64,000 bases of DNA from assembly GCF_032854445.1 (NCBI RefSeq), contig NC_088298.1:9843504-9907503 (forward strand), in the 5' to 3' direction. The position numbers and the translations under genes are program-made. Position 1 is the first letter of the stretch; every line of letters begins with the position of its first letter. A model generated the notes under the pieces. It saw nothing but the letters and a program-made list of their open reading frames with translations, did not search any database and was not told the origin of the DNA. This stretch comes from Liolophura sinensis. Taxonomy: Eukaryota; Mollusca; Polyplacophora; Chitonida; Chitonidae. This document shows, in pieces, positions 36,000-46,571 of the stretch.

Positions 36000-36601
36000 G
36001 TTGTATTTTATTTAATTTCACCCTGTGTGTCCCCCACCCGCCACGGAGTGCCAACAAGGACGAATCTACCTCTGCGGATGACCAGCAGAGAATAAAAACA
36101 GGGAATAGACGCAAGGTATACTCGAACAGATTGAGTTATGCCAAAAGGTTAAATTCAATCTACTCCATTGACCCATTAGCCACCGCCTTCTGCATTGACC
36201 CCAAAGGAAGTGCTTCTGAAGAAGAGCCAATTTGACATCTCGGTAAGATAACGAATAACAAACGGGATCAAGTGTAGGGCTTGACGTGACCAGCCGATGG
36301 ATCGGACCGGGCCCATCCGACCTCCCGTCTCTCTCCAAGTAAGGACCAAAGTGACGTGTTGGGCGTGAGGATCTCGCAAGACCAACACGCCCTCAGCCAC
36401 CAGGATCCCGTCCTCGTAGATTACGTGTCGCAACCCACGGCAAACAGGTCGCTGCCCGGTTACCTCTCACACAACCGAGAAGATGTGAGCCTATTTTATT
36501 CACCGGGCTCACACAGGAGAGCTCTAGGTTAGTCGACTTTTACGACAAGCTTGCCTAGAGGGCTGAGGTCCTATTCTTATCACCCCGGAAACCCCACGGG
36601 G

Positions 36602-37760
36602 ATGTAACATCCCTTGAGTGGTAACCTTTATAAAGAGTAGAACTAAAGAAAGCCTTATTGCTTCTGACGTTAATGTAACGGTGACCTTTTTTAGTAAATA
36701 CCGAGACAATTAACGACGTTATTCTTTCAATAAGATCATTGTGGGGAATCGTAGTATAGAGAGTAGAGAATTCCCATGTGGATACGTCTTTGTACGGTAT
36801 ATGCATATGGGCATCAAGTTCTTCTGTAAGACGTTTGGAGTTAAGAATCCACATGCAGTTGATACCTAAATTTTATTTATGGCACAACAATACTTATTAA
36901 AAATGACTTTACTTCTTGTAACGCTCTCGTAAGTAGGGTTGGTATGAGTTTGGTGGTACAGCTTCTTGAACCCGCAATAAATCGAGCTTTGTATGAGGAT
37001 TTATGCATTTTAGGAATCCAGTAAAGTTGTGGTATTTCTGTATGACGGGTAGGTATATTTATGCGCCTTTCTTTAAGAAAGGTTTTGTGTTGATTAAATA
37101 GTTCCTGCAGAGTACATGTAGTAGCAGAATACGTGGATGTCGTTGTAGATGCACATAGCTCTTGAACAAGTCTTCAAGAGCAAATTCTTGCAAATAAAGA
37201 TGACATTATTAGGAGCCTTGTCTGCTACAGTGATGACAAATTTAGTATGAAGGTCAGCGAGTGTTTCTTGCACAGTGGGATCCTTTAGAACCTGATTAAC
37301 TTTAGGTAGAGCATCAATGTCTAGACGGTGTATAGTTAAGCTAACCTTCTTTTTGACAATCTCAAGCCAATCGTTAAGTACCGAAGAATCCACTTTCTCC
37401 CGTTTTGACCATTTTTTAACATACTCCTCAAGTGCCGAGATGATATTTTTTGTTTGTTTGATCGAATGTCGACATTTCTCTGTTCTCTACACTTAGGACG
37501 CCTCACAAAGAGATCCCTTAGATCAAAATTCTTAATAATATTAAGGTCACCAGTCAGGACATGTCTACATTTGTCGTAGGTAAAAACTGAGGATTCACAA
37601 TCACAGTTATAGCCGCGAGAAGTATACGTCGCCAAATCGAACTCCTTAATGGCCTGGGAATAATTGAAAATTTTGGAAGCGATAGGCTTTGTATACTCAT
37701 AGGATATGCAAGGTGGCTCTTGGATATTAAAATAATTAGGCACAGCACTACGAACATCAG
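36602..37760 (-). pseudogene. PLE reverse transcriptase, partial and frameshifted
   Basis: Pieces in order: PPCISYEYTKPIASKIFNYS and CRHVLTGDLNIIKNFDLRDL (RT N-terminal extension), then WLEIVKKKVSLTIHRL and LHTKFVITVADKAPNNVIFI (palm start, ADKAPNN), then VSTWEFSTLYTTIPHNDLIE (the WDFSTLYTSIPH block of PLE RTs). The catalytic YxDD part and thumb are missing because the sequence ends at LINE B. Confidence 0.7.
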
Positions 37761-38041
37761 GTTCATTAAAGATGCGTGGTGGGTTAATTAGATCAAGACG
37801 ACGGTCGAAATACTTCAGAAAGAGTCGATCGTGTTGAGTTTCAATTGTAGTTACAGGGCGATATAATCAGAAATACGATATGTCTTGACACAGACGTACA
37901 AGGTGAGATAGAACATTTAAATTGTGTATGTTACTGGATACGTCTTGAACTACCTGTTTTAGCAAGTTCATTGGCAGTGCATATAATATTGTGCGTAGTG
38001 CATGCGTACTATTGGTGTCATACGACAATCCTACTAAAAAG

Positions 38042-38668
38042 CTAACTGTAACGTGTTTGTGAAACATTGTTTCTGCTGAACTTCCTCCTACCATGACTGC
38101 GAGGTCTACGTTTATGATATTTGAATAAATTTGTTATGACGGAGTCATGTGGTTGGCTAGATGTTACATTGCCGATTCCCATAACGTTATCATTCAACCC
38201 ATATGGGAAGACTGAACCAATCTCTAGCATCCAGAAAAGCTCACGGTCACGGATTTTACGTTCAAATTCGACATCTGCCTCATTTGTTGATGGATAAACC
38301 GATTCTATTATTTGAATGCTGAAATGGTCCCAGTCATGGTCGGAGGCAGAGAAATGCTTGCCTATTAGCAATTGTTTCTTGCGCACGGTCTTACGGTGCC
38401 CGTTCACCCGTAGATGTAGTTTCTGGGTGGTCTTCCCAACATACTGCTGACCACACTTCTTGCATGTTACCAAGTAAATACAGTTGGACGCAATACAACA
38501 TAAGTTAACGTAGGAATTAACAGAATAACATTTAGCAGCCAATGAGGAAATAAAAGTGGCGGATGTATGAAATGATGGACATGTAAGACAACATGTCAAC
38601 ATTTGGAAATAGTTAAATGTTTGCTTTGGGAATTCAGTATCAAACAATCGTTCAGTTGGGTGGCACAC
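38042..38668 (-). pseudogene. PLE GIY-YIG endonuclease domain
   Basis: About 208 residues. A Cys-rich lead (MLTCCLTCPSF, NLCC) precedes CIYLVTCKKCGQQYVGKT, a GIY-YIG variant (IYL...YVG) with the CxxC that characterises PLE nucleases. Then come LRVNGHRK (Arg/His region), SASDHDWDHFSI, and RDRELFWMLEIGSVFPYGLN, the conserved C-terminal part with the catalytic-type Glu. It would nick DNA to prime reverse transcription. The frame is open over the whole domain, but flanking regions are shifted. Confidence 0.7.
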
Positions 38669-38891
38669 GGTTTGGTGGAAATACCATGCTTAATGTTCTC
38701 AAATATATCCGGTATTTGGATGGAAATGGGTCTTAGTGCAAACGAATCATTTATTGACTCGCCCTGGGAACATGCACCACTATTCCCAGCGTTAGTCCTA
38801 TACATATTGTTGTCGTTCATAGTTATTGGTATCATTGTGCAGAGGCCTCGCCTCGGGGTCAAAAACCACCAGCAGAATCGGGGTATCCACA

Positions 38892-40055
38892 GGTTATAAA
38901 AGCACCAAGGTTGAGCCTCAAACCTTGATGATGGACCGGATCCAACATTTTAATATACGACTTCCTTGCGGAAACGTAAATGATGGACCCATAGTCACAT
39001 TTAGACCTCACCAGAGAACGATAAAGGTTTAATAAAATAGATGGGTCAGCACTCCAATCGGTGCTAGACACGACATTGATTATATCGAGAGCCTTTGTAC
39101 ATTTATCTTTGAGCATTTTTATATGGTGTATACCCGATAATTTATTATCAAATATTATACCCAATAATATAGTTTAACCAACAATTTTAATCTGTTTACC
39201 ACAAAATTTTAGATCATGGTCAGGGTGAAATTTCCGTTTGTTACAAAAATCTGTGCCGACGGTTTTAGACGTTGAATATCTAAAACCGTTCTTAGTTGCC
39301 CATTTATCGATTTTATTGAGACAAAGCTGCAACATACGTTTAATATTATTCATACTTTTAGCTCGGCAGCATATAAGGAAGTCATCAACATATAAAGAAC
39401 CCTGTCTGCTGGATGGTAAGGTTTTTGCTAGGCTATTAATTTTTATATTAAACAGATTTTTTGGATAAAATGCTGTCATGGGGTACACCCATTTCCTGCT
39501 CATAAAGAGTCAGAAAGAGTGGACCCAACCCGCACCTTAAACTGAAGATGACATAAAAATTGAATATTCGTAATGGACCTTTAAGGTCCATATCAGCGAG
39601 GTCTTTAATACCATATTTTCCATAAATACCATGTGATGTCGTAGACCTTTTCAAAGTCAAAAAATATCGACACCACATGTTCGTTATTGATGAAGCCATC
39701 GCGAAGGAAGGCTTCGAATCGAACAAGGTGATACATTATAGATCTACCTTGCCGAAAACTGCATTGAATATTAGATAAAAGCATGTTGGTTTCAAGAAAC
39801 CAAACAAGCCTATCATTAATCATCCATTCCAAAATCTTACAGAGGCAGCTGGTAAGAGCTATGGGACGGTAATTAGACGGATCAGTGTGATCCTTACTCG
39901 GTTTGGTAACCGGAAAAACACACACCTATCTCCAACAAACCGGAATAATACACGCCTGCCTCCATGAGAGTGGAAAGTCACCAATTATTCAAATATCATT
40001 ACGCCAGTCCAAGAGAGTCTCCAGTGGCTCAGGTGGTAAATGGTTCAGAAACATA
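38892..40055 (-). mobile_element. LINE copy E, segment 1 (ORF2 RT region), cut by a Tc1 element
   Basis: A decayed ORF2 copy: RT pieces 39925-39605 (SNYRPIALTSCLCKILEWMI), 39726-39448, 39503-39174 (SLYVDDFLICCRA) and 39164-38859 (LDIINVVSSTDW). It starts abruptly near 38892 next to the PLE and stops at 40055 at the TA target of a Tc1 element. The continuation is at 47501. Confidence 0.85.
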
Positions 40056-40678
40056 AACTACCGGGCAAAAGAAACGTATAACTTTTAAATGCAGTTTTTT
40101 CTATGGAAAAATAAGTTGAATAAGTTTGAACGTTGTGCGAATACGTTTGCACATAAGCACCCTGTGTACACGTCACTTTTTAACGAGATTCATTGAAATT
40201 GGTGTAAGACATCATGAAAAATCGGAAAAACAGAGTTTCGGGCCCTGTTGAAAATTCTCGATAATGACGGCCGTATAAATACCGATGTAGCACACGGTAA
40301 GGGTGCAATACCATAAAAACATCTAAGAGATGCCGAGACTCACACAAGCAGAACGTGATAGAGCCACTGGTATGGCCGACATGGGGGCCAGCCAACACCA
40401 CATTGCCAGAACATTCAATTGCAGTCAAGCCACCATCAGCAGACTGTTGGGTCGTTACCGCCGAAGAGGCAGGACACAAGATCGTCCAAGATCGGGCAGG
40501 CCAAGTGTTACAACACCTGGCGAAGACCGGTACATCCGCACAATCCACCTCCGTAACCGGTTTGTGACGGCGACGTCAACAGCGGAAACGGCACTGGGAC
40601 ACCCCATCAGCAGACGCACAGTCTTACGACGACTCCACGTGACTGGTATCAGAGCCTATCGCCCCTTCCGTGGAATGG
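40056..40678 (+). mobile_element. Tc1-like DNA transposon, left half
   Basis: The left terminal inverted repeat (40056-40082, 27 bp) is the exact reverse complement of 47474-47500. TA duplications lie at 40054-40055 and 47501-47502. The element sits in LINE E and is itself split by LINE C. Without the LINE it would be about 1.55 kb, normal for Tc1. Confidence 0.92.
40330..40678 (+). pseudogene. Tc1 transposase N-terminal half (paired-type HTH)
   Basis: MPRLTQAERDRATGMADMG and HHIARTFNCSQATISRLLGR form the first helix-turn-helix. RTQDRPRSGRPSV is the GRPR-like linker, and HPISRRTVLRRLHVTGIRAY the second HTH. The frame is open until LINE C interrupts it at YRPFRGM. It would bind the terminal repeats. 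Split and decayed downstream, so not functional. Confidence 0.88.
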
Positions 40679-40939
40679 AATGAATGAATGAATGATTATG
40701 GCTTTACGCCACATCGGCAATATTTCAGCCATATCGTGGCGAGAACATGTTTAAAACCAGGAATCAGTATATGGTTTTCAAGACTGAAGTATGAACATAC
40801 AAAACAAATGAAAAATGACAGACATGTTTAAAACTAGGTAAAACAATCAAAGCTCTTTAAAAACTTGAAAACCACAAAGCTTTTGAAATTTTAATTTGTA
40901 TATATGAACTAAAAATATCTATGTGAAATAAAAATGAAA

Positions 40940-43900
40940 TTATATCTTATGATATAATCCAATATGTTTTAAGTAATTAATGACAGTATCGCCAGCGACA
41001 CTGTCAAATAAATCAAATATAGAGTTGACCGTGTAGAACCTTTGCCGAACATGGGCAAAGTCCACACAGTCAACCAAAATATGTTTGATGCCATATTGAG
41101 CATCACATCCAACACACTCGGGAGCACTGCTCCCATCTAAGATGAAATTGTGTGTCAGATGAGAATGCCCAATACGACACCTTGTTAAAACTACTTGGTC
41201 TCTACGAGACATTAGACAAGTATAGGCATTGTAGCCAATGACAGGATGAATGGCATGCAGTTTATTATGGATCTGCAAGTCCCATTCACCCTGCCAAAGG
41301 CGACGAATATATTTAAGAATATTAGACTTCACGTCAGCATAAGGGATTTTAACCTAAGATACAGGTTTATATAGGGCAGCTTTCGCTTCCCTGTCCACGA
41401 CTGTGTTTCCATGGATACCAGTGTGACTTGGTATCCAACAGAATATAATATCTTTACCTCTTTTAATTAATTTTCGGTGTTTAGTTATTATCTCAAGTAT
41501 CAATGGATTTTTAAATTTATTATTCTGAATTGCCAAAAGGCAAGACAGCGAGTCGCTGCATATCACTGCCCTCTGGACATGCCCAGAGGAAACATATGAT
41601 AAGGCCAGGAGTATAGCCCTGGCCTCTGCAGAAAAGATAGAAGATGAAGGTGGCAGACGAAGAGAAGTGACCCGCTGCTCTAAGACAGCCGCAGCCGCAA
41701 CCCTGTCCCCATCCTTTGACCCGTCAGTATATATAAATTTATAGTCCATATAATCAGCCTTGATTTCAGCAAAACCTTGCTGAATTATAAGAGGATTTGT
41801 ATTGGATTTATTATATTTACGTAGATCAAATATTAGTTTAGTTTGTGGGAGAAGCCATGGAGGAGACTCTGGAAAAGATACCGGAGCTATATCCTCCAGC
41901 TTGATGTTAGCACCCACAATATGGTCCCGTATGCGAAGACCGAACGAAGGGATCTTGTTAGGACATTTAATATATTTGTCTACATACAATGGATTGAAAA
42001 CACTGTCGTAGGCAGGGTTTGTTGGATGTGCTTTAAGCTTTGTAGCATATTGAAGACTAAGTTTAATACGTCGGTTGTATAAGGAAGGCTCATTTGCCTC
42101 CACGTATAAACTTTCTACTGGTGAGGTTCTAAAAGCACCAAGGCTGAACCTCAAACCTTGGTGATGAACAGGATCCAACATTTTAATATACGACTTCCTA
42201 GCGGAACCGTAAATGATGGATCCATAGTCCAATTTAGACCTCACCAGAGAACGATATAAATTAAGTAAAACTGATCGGTCAGCACCCCAATCGGTGCTAG
42301 ACACGACCTTAATTATATCGAGAGCCTTTGTACATTTAGCTTTAAGCATTTTTATATGAGGTATAAAAGATAGCTTACTATCAAATATTATACCTAAAAA
42401 TTTTGTTTCTCCAACAATTTTAACCTGTTCACCACAAAAATTAAGCTGAGGGTCAAGATGAAGTTTCCGTTTGTTACAAAAATGCATACCGACGGTTTTA
42501 GACGTTGAAAATCTAAAACCGTTTTCAGTTGCCCATTTCTCGATCTTATTGAGACAAAGCTGCAACTGACGTTCGATATTATTCATATTCTTAGCTCGGT
42601 AGCATATAAGGAAATCATCCACGTATAAAGAACCCTCTGTGCCAGATGTTAATGTTTTTGCTAGGCTATTTATTTTAATGCTGAACAGAGTTGGTGATAG
42701 AATACTGCCCTGGGGTACACCCATTTCCTGCTCATAAGAGTCAGAATGAGTGGACCCAACCCGTACCTTAAACTGACGATCGGATAAAAATTGGGATATA
42801 AATATAGGTAAGCGACCTTTTAGACCCATATTCGCGAGATCTTTTAAAATACCATATTTCCATGTGGTGTCGTAGGCCTTTTCAAGGTCAAAAAATATGG
42901 ACACCACATGTTCATTATTGATGAAGCCATCGCGAATAAAAGTTTCGAATCGAACAAGGTGATCCATGGTAGATCTACCTTGCCGAAAACCACATTGAAT
43001 ATTAGATAAAAGCTTGTTGGTTTCAAGAAACCAAACAAGTCTATCATTAATCATCCGTTCCATAGTCTTACAGACACAGCTGGTAAGAGCTATGGGACGG
43101 TAATTATTTGGATCAGTATGATCCTTACCCGGTTTGGGAACCGGAATAATACACGCCTCCCTCCATGATGGTGGAAAATTACCAGTTATCCAAATATCAT
43201 TAAGCAAGTCCAAGAGAGTCTCCAGTGGCTCAGGTGGTAAATGGTTCAGAAACTTATAATATACATTATCAGGACCACAGGCAGTATCGTGGGCCTTTTT
43301 TAATGCAGTTTTAAGTTCCTCGATATTAAAAGGATGATTATAATCTTCTAAATTCTTAGAAGAAATGGGCAATTTAATTTTCTCCTTCTGGTTTTTAATA
43401 CGTTGGAATTCTTTAGAGTAATTCTCAGAAGAAGATTTGTTTGAAATTGTTTCAGCAAGTTTATTTGCTATATCGGGTGGAGAAGTTAATATATTATCTC
43501 CATCCTTTAAATGCTGAACTTTTGCTTTATTATTTTTGCCCTTAAGTTTCTGAACCATGTTCCAGACCTTACGCATGGGTGTTTTTGACGTAATGCCTGA
43601 AACAAAGTTCCGCCAACAAGATCGTCTGTTGGACTTGAGTAATCGACGAGCCTTAGCTCGAAAAATGCGAACCTGGTTTAAGTTATTATCAGTAGGACAT
43701 ATATTAAAATTTCGCTCGGCCTTTTTGCGGTCGTTAATGGCTTTGCGACAGTCCTTATCATACCAGGGTTTGCTTTTGGAATGTGGATTTGTCGAGGTTT
43801 TAGGGATAGTTCTATCGGCAGCTCGTAATACAAGCTCGTTAAATTTTAATATAGGATCATTTGTTGCATTGAGAGTCTCTGGAGAGATATCAGCCTCGCA

Positions 43901-44635
43901 GAACATCTCAAATGCGATCCAATCTGCTTTATCGAATTTCCACCTAGCTACACGTTCTAAAGAATTAGAAGTGATATGCTCTAGGAAAATAGGAAAATGA
44001 TCACTACCACAAAGATCGTCATGCACTTTCCAAGAAAAATCTGGGAGAAGTGATGGATCCGTGATAGTGAGATCGATAGCAGAATAAGTGCCATTACCCG
44101 GATGTAAATAGGTATTAGAACCATCATTGAAATAACACAGTTCTTCCTTACATAAGAAGTCTTCGACTATCTTGCCCTTATTATTTATGTTATTACTGCC
44201 CCATAGAGGGTTATGGGAATTAAAATCTCCCATAATAATAAACGGCTTAGGCAATTGTTCTGTAAGATTATGTAGCTGAGAAGCTGACAAAGAAGTGTTC
44301 GGAGGTATATACACCGAACATAATGTGACTGTTTTAGACAGTGAAATACGAACGGCCACAGCCTGAAGCTCTGTATGCAGAGCAACAGGGCTGTGGATAA
44401 TACTGTTATTTATGAATATCGAGGAGCCGCCTGCAGCTCGCTCTTCTTCCTTTGAATAAATACTATATAAAGAATAATTTTTAAGATTTACTTTATCTTT
44501 GTCAGATGTCTTCAGGTGAGTTTCCTGAAGACATAGGGCAACTGGATTTAAAGATTGAACTAGCTGTGTTATTTCAATAAAATTTACCTTAAGGCCTCGA
44601 CAATTCCATTGTATAATTTTGTCATATATCGCCAT
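40940..44635 (-). pseudogene. LINE copy C ORF2, open except for one nonsense codon
   Basis: About 1,230 codons in one frame, interrupted only by TAG at 41356-41354. N-terminal AP endonuclease (QWNCRGLKVNF, LCLQETHL, MGDFNSHNPLW, SDHFPIFLEH; residues 1-230). RT around 440-760 (PNNYRPIALTSCVC, QCGFRQGRSTMDH, FFDLEKAYDTTW, GVPQGSILSPTL, LYVDDFLICY). RNase H around 950-1090 (YTDGSKDGD, SAEARAILL, CSDSLSCLL, IPSHTGIHGN). After the stop the same frame continues through the zinc-knuckle-like ECVGCDAQYGIKHILVDC. The ATG overlaps the ORF1 stop by one base. A truncated protein keeping endonuclease, RT and RNase H could still be made. Confidence 0.9.
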
Positions 44636-45972
44636 TATGGAGGAAGACGTATTGGGGATTTATGTCTTGACCGAGGACGACCCTTTTTGGGAGATCTACT
44701 AGGAGATCTCCCAGGTGCAGATGATGTATCCATCAGGTCTGCACATGAAGTTGAAGGATCGACATCCTCCAACGATCCAAACTTATTAAAAGTTTGAATT
44801 GGGTCCCTAGTGGCCTTAGAGGGGCGCTCCAGGGGGCCACCAGGTTTATCCCTTTTATGATTTTTGTCAGATTTATTTTTCTCACCCGTTGCTTTCTGTG
44901 AAGAAGAATCAACGGGTTTATCAGATTTAGATTTATTATCACATGATGTGTTAGATACAGAAAGTGCAGAATAATCAGGTAAAGTATTATGTTTTTTAGA
45001 TAGGTTTATATCAGTTTGTGATGAACTGGCTGTCTTATTTAAGGAATTCATGACCAGTTTCTGTGGCTGTTCTTTGCCAATGGGCCAAGTAAAAGTCGTT
45101 TGGACCCCCACAGAAACAGTGGTTTTCCTTATAACATTGGCATATGTAGATGTAGTAAGGCCATGTGTGACAGAGACCAGACGCTTCGCTTCCTGGTATG
45201 AGATATTGTTTTTACACTTTAGGGTTATGATTTCTTTTTCTTTTTTGAAGAGAGGGCAGTCCTTGGAAGAGGCCATGTGGGCTCCGCGACAATTGAAACA
45301 TTTTATTGTATTTGTGCAGTCAAATCCCTCATGTCCTGCTTCCGCACATCTAAAGCAGACCAGTGTGTTGCGGCATTGACTCCTGCCGTGACCAAAGCGC
45401 TGGCAAGAGAAACACCGGGTGGGGTTGGGTATAAATAACTCCACCCTTACACTATATGGCCCGATAAATATAGATGACGGAAGTGCCGGTTTATTGAAAG
45501 TTAACATATATGTGTTTGTTTTAATGAGATTCCCATCTCTTTTAATTACAAAACGTTTCACTTTTATCACTCCTTGGTTTTTTAGTTCTTCAGTTATTTT
45601 TTCTTCAGTTAGTTCGAAAAGGTCTTGGTCTCTGTCACGAATTATGCCATGACAGCAGTTTAATGTATTATGTGGAGAAACAGAAACAGGCTGCTCTCCT
45701 ATATTTTGAATTTTCAGCAAATTGATATATTGTTGTTTTCTGGAAACTTCCAACAAAATGTTTCCAGATTTCATTTTTTTAACCTGTTTTAATGTCCCTG
45801 CGTAACTTTCTAATGTTTTTTTTAATACGAATGGGTTGATTTTCATTTTGCCTTCATTTTTATTGGATATAACTAAAAATGTAGGAAAGTAATCTTTTTC
45901 TGTTTCTATTTCTAGTGGAATTTCATTTCTCCTTTTTTTACCAACGACTGTTGAAGGTTGAGACGAGGCCAT
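44635..45972 (-). CDS. LINE copy C ORF1: CCHC nucleic-acid-binding protein
   Basis: Intact 445-residue ORF. I choose the start MASSQPST at 45972 because copy B starts at the same place; the frame is open 13 codons upstream, but that extension is not conserved. RRM-like N-terminal half (FPTFLVISNKNEGK, VKKMKSGNILLEVS), three CCHC knuckles (CFSCQRFGHGRSQC, CFRCAEAGHEGFDC, CFNCRGAHMASSKDC), then a Ser/Lys-rich tail ending in RHKSPIRLPP. It should coat LINE RNA. Ends TAATG with ORF2. Confidence 0.9.
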   Translation of the reverse strand: MASSQPSTVVGKKRRNEIPLEIETEKDYFPTFLVISNKNEGKMKINPFVLKKTLESYAGTLKQVKKMKSGNILLEVSRKQQYINLLKIQNIGEQPVSVSPHNTLNCCHGIIRDRDQDLFELTEEKITEELKNQGVIKVKRFVIKRDGNLIKTNTYMLTFNKPALPSSIFIGPYSVRVELFIPNPTRCFSCQRFGHGRSQCRNTLVCFRCAEAGHEGFDCTNTIKCFNCRGAHMASSKDCPLFKKEKEIITLKCKNNISYQEAKRLVSVTHGLTTSTYANVIRKTTVSVGVQTTFTWPIGKEQPQKLVMNSLNKTASSSQTDINLSKKHNTLPDYSALSVSNTSCDNKSKSDKPVDSSSQKATGEKNKSDKNHKRDKPGGPLERPSKATRDPIQTFNKFGSLEDVDPSTSCADLMDTSSAPGRSPSRSPKKGRPRSRHKSPIRLPP

Positions 45973-46571
45973 GATGTATATTTTATTAATTTCACCGTAC
46001 GTGCTCCCCACCCGCCACGGAGTGCCAACAAGGGCGAATCTACCTCTGCGGATGACCAGCAGAGAATAAAAACAGGGAATCCACGCAAGGTATACTCGAA
46101 CAGATTGAGTTATACCAAAAGGTTAAATTCAATCTACTCCATTGACCCATTAGCCACCGCCTTCTACACTGACCCCGAACAAGAACACCTGGGGAAAACC
46201 CAACTTTACATCACAGTACGTGAAAGAATAACTGGATCAAGTGTAGGGCTTGACGTGACCAGCCGATTGATCAGACCGGGCCCATCCGACCTCCCGTCTC
46301 TCTCCAAGTAAGGGCCAAAGTGGCGTGTTAGGCGTGAGGATCTCGCAAGACCAGCACGCCCTCAGCCACCAGGATCCCGTCCTCGGAGATTACGGGTCGC
46401 AACCCACGGCAAACAGGTCGCTTCCCGGTTGCCTCTCACACAACCGAGAAGATGTGAGCCTATTATATTCACCGGGCTCACACAGGAGAGCTCTAGGTTA
46501 GTCGACTTTTACGACAAGCTTGCCTAGAGGGCTGAGGTCCTATTCTTATCACCCCGGAAACCCCACGGGGG
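45973..46571 (-). promoter_or_regulatory. LINE copy C 5' UTR with conserved hairpins
   Basis: Begins with the palindrome CCCCGTGGGG and includes CTCACATCTTCTCGGTTGTG followed by TGAG (stem CTCACA/TGTGAG). Nearly identical blocks occur in copies A (about 19666-20318) and B (36000-36601), and diverged ones in copy G (50972-51565). As the region upstream of ORF1 in full-length copies it should contain the internal promoter. No TATA box is evident. Confidence 0.6.

Larger units (their letters stand above)
30709..36601 (-). mobile_element. LINE copy B, full-length layout but decayed, no target duplication
   Basis: Same family: 5' end CCCCGTGGGG at 36601, 5' UTR, ORF1, ORF2, 3' UTR and a (CATT)n-like tail at 30709. 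The tail is of the older type shared with F and D, while the ORF2 sequence is closest to copy C. No duplicated flank is found: the right flank (ATGTAACATCCC, inside a PLE) does not match the left flank (GTCGTTTTTGT). Confidence 0.88.
36602..38885 (-). mobile_element. Penelope-like element with N-terminal GIY-YIG (Naiad-like)
   Basis: Read toward lower coordinates: an N-terminal region (38862-38596), a GIY-YIG endonuclease (38668-38042) and then the reverse transcriptase (37760-36602). RT is cut off by the 5' end of LINE B at 36601. The endonuclease lies before RT, the reverse of standard PLEs. That order is what is known for the Naiad/Chlamys permuted PLEs. Frames are broken in several places. 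Confidence 0.7.
40679..46571 (-). mobile_element. LINE copy C, nearly intact, perfect 11-bp target duplication
   Basis: The best preserved LINE: 5' end CCCCCGTGGGG at 46571, 5' UTR to 45973, ORF1 45972-44635, ORF2 44635-40940 with one stop, 3' UTR, stem-loop (GTGGCG 40736-40741 / CGCCAC 40707-40712 in plus coordinates) and a (CATT)n tail ending at 40679. Target duplication CCGTGGAATGG lies at 40668-40678 and 46572-46582 inside the Tc1 transposase. About 5.9 kb, the same size as copy A. Confidence 0.95.

Noticed and set aside
43557-44000. Plus-strand 147-codon frame opposite LINE C ORF2
   Set aside because: Antisense shadow of the endonuclease region; equivalents appear opposite ORF2 in copies A and B.
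46551-46571. HDV-like ribozyme at the LINE 5' end
   Set aside because: The 5' end has a palindrome, but I could not lay out the nested P1-P2-P3 pairing by hand; left as a check, not a call.
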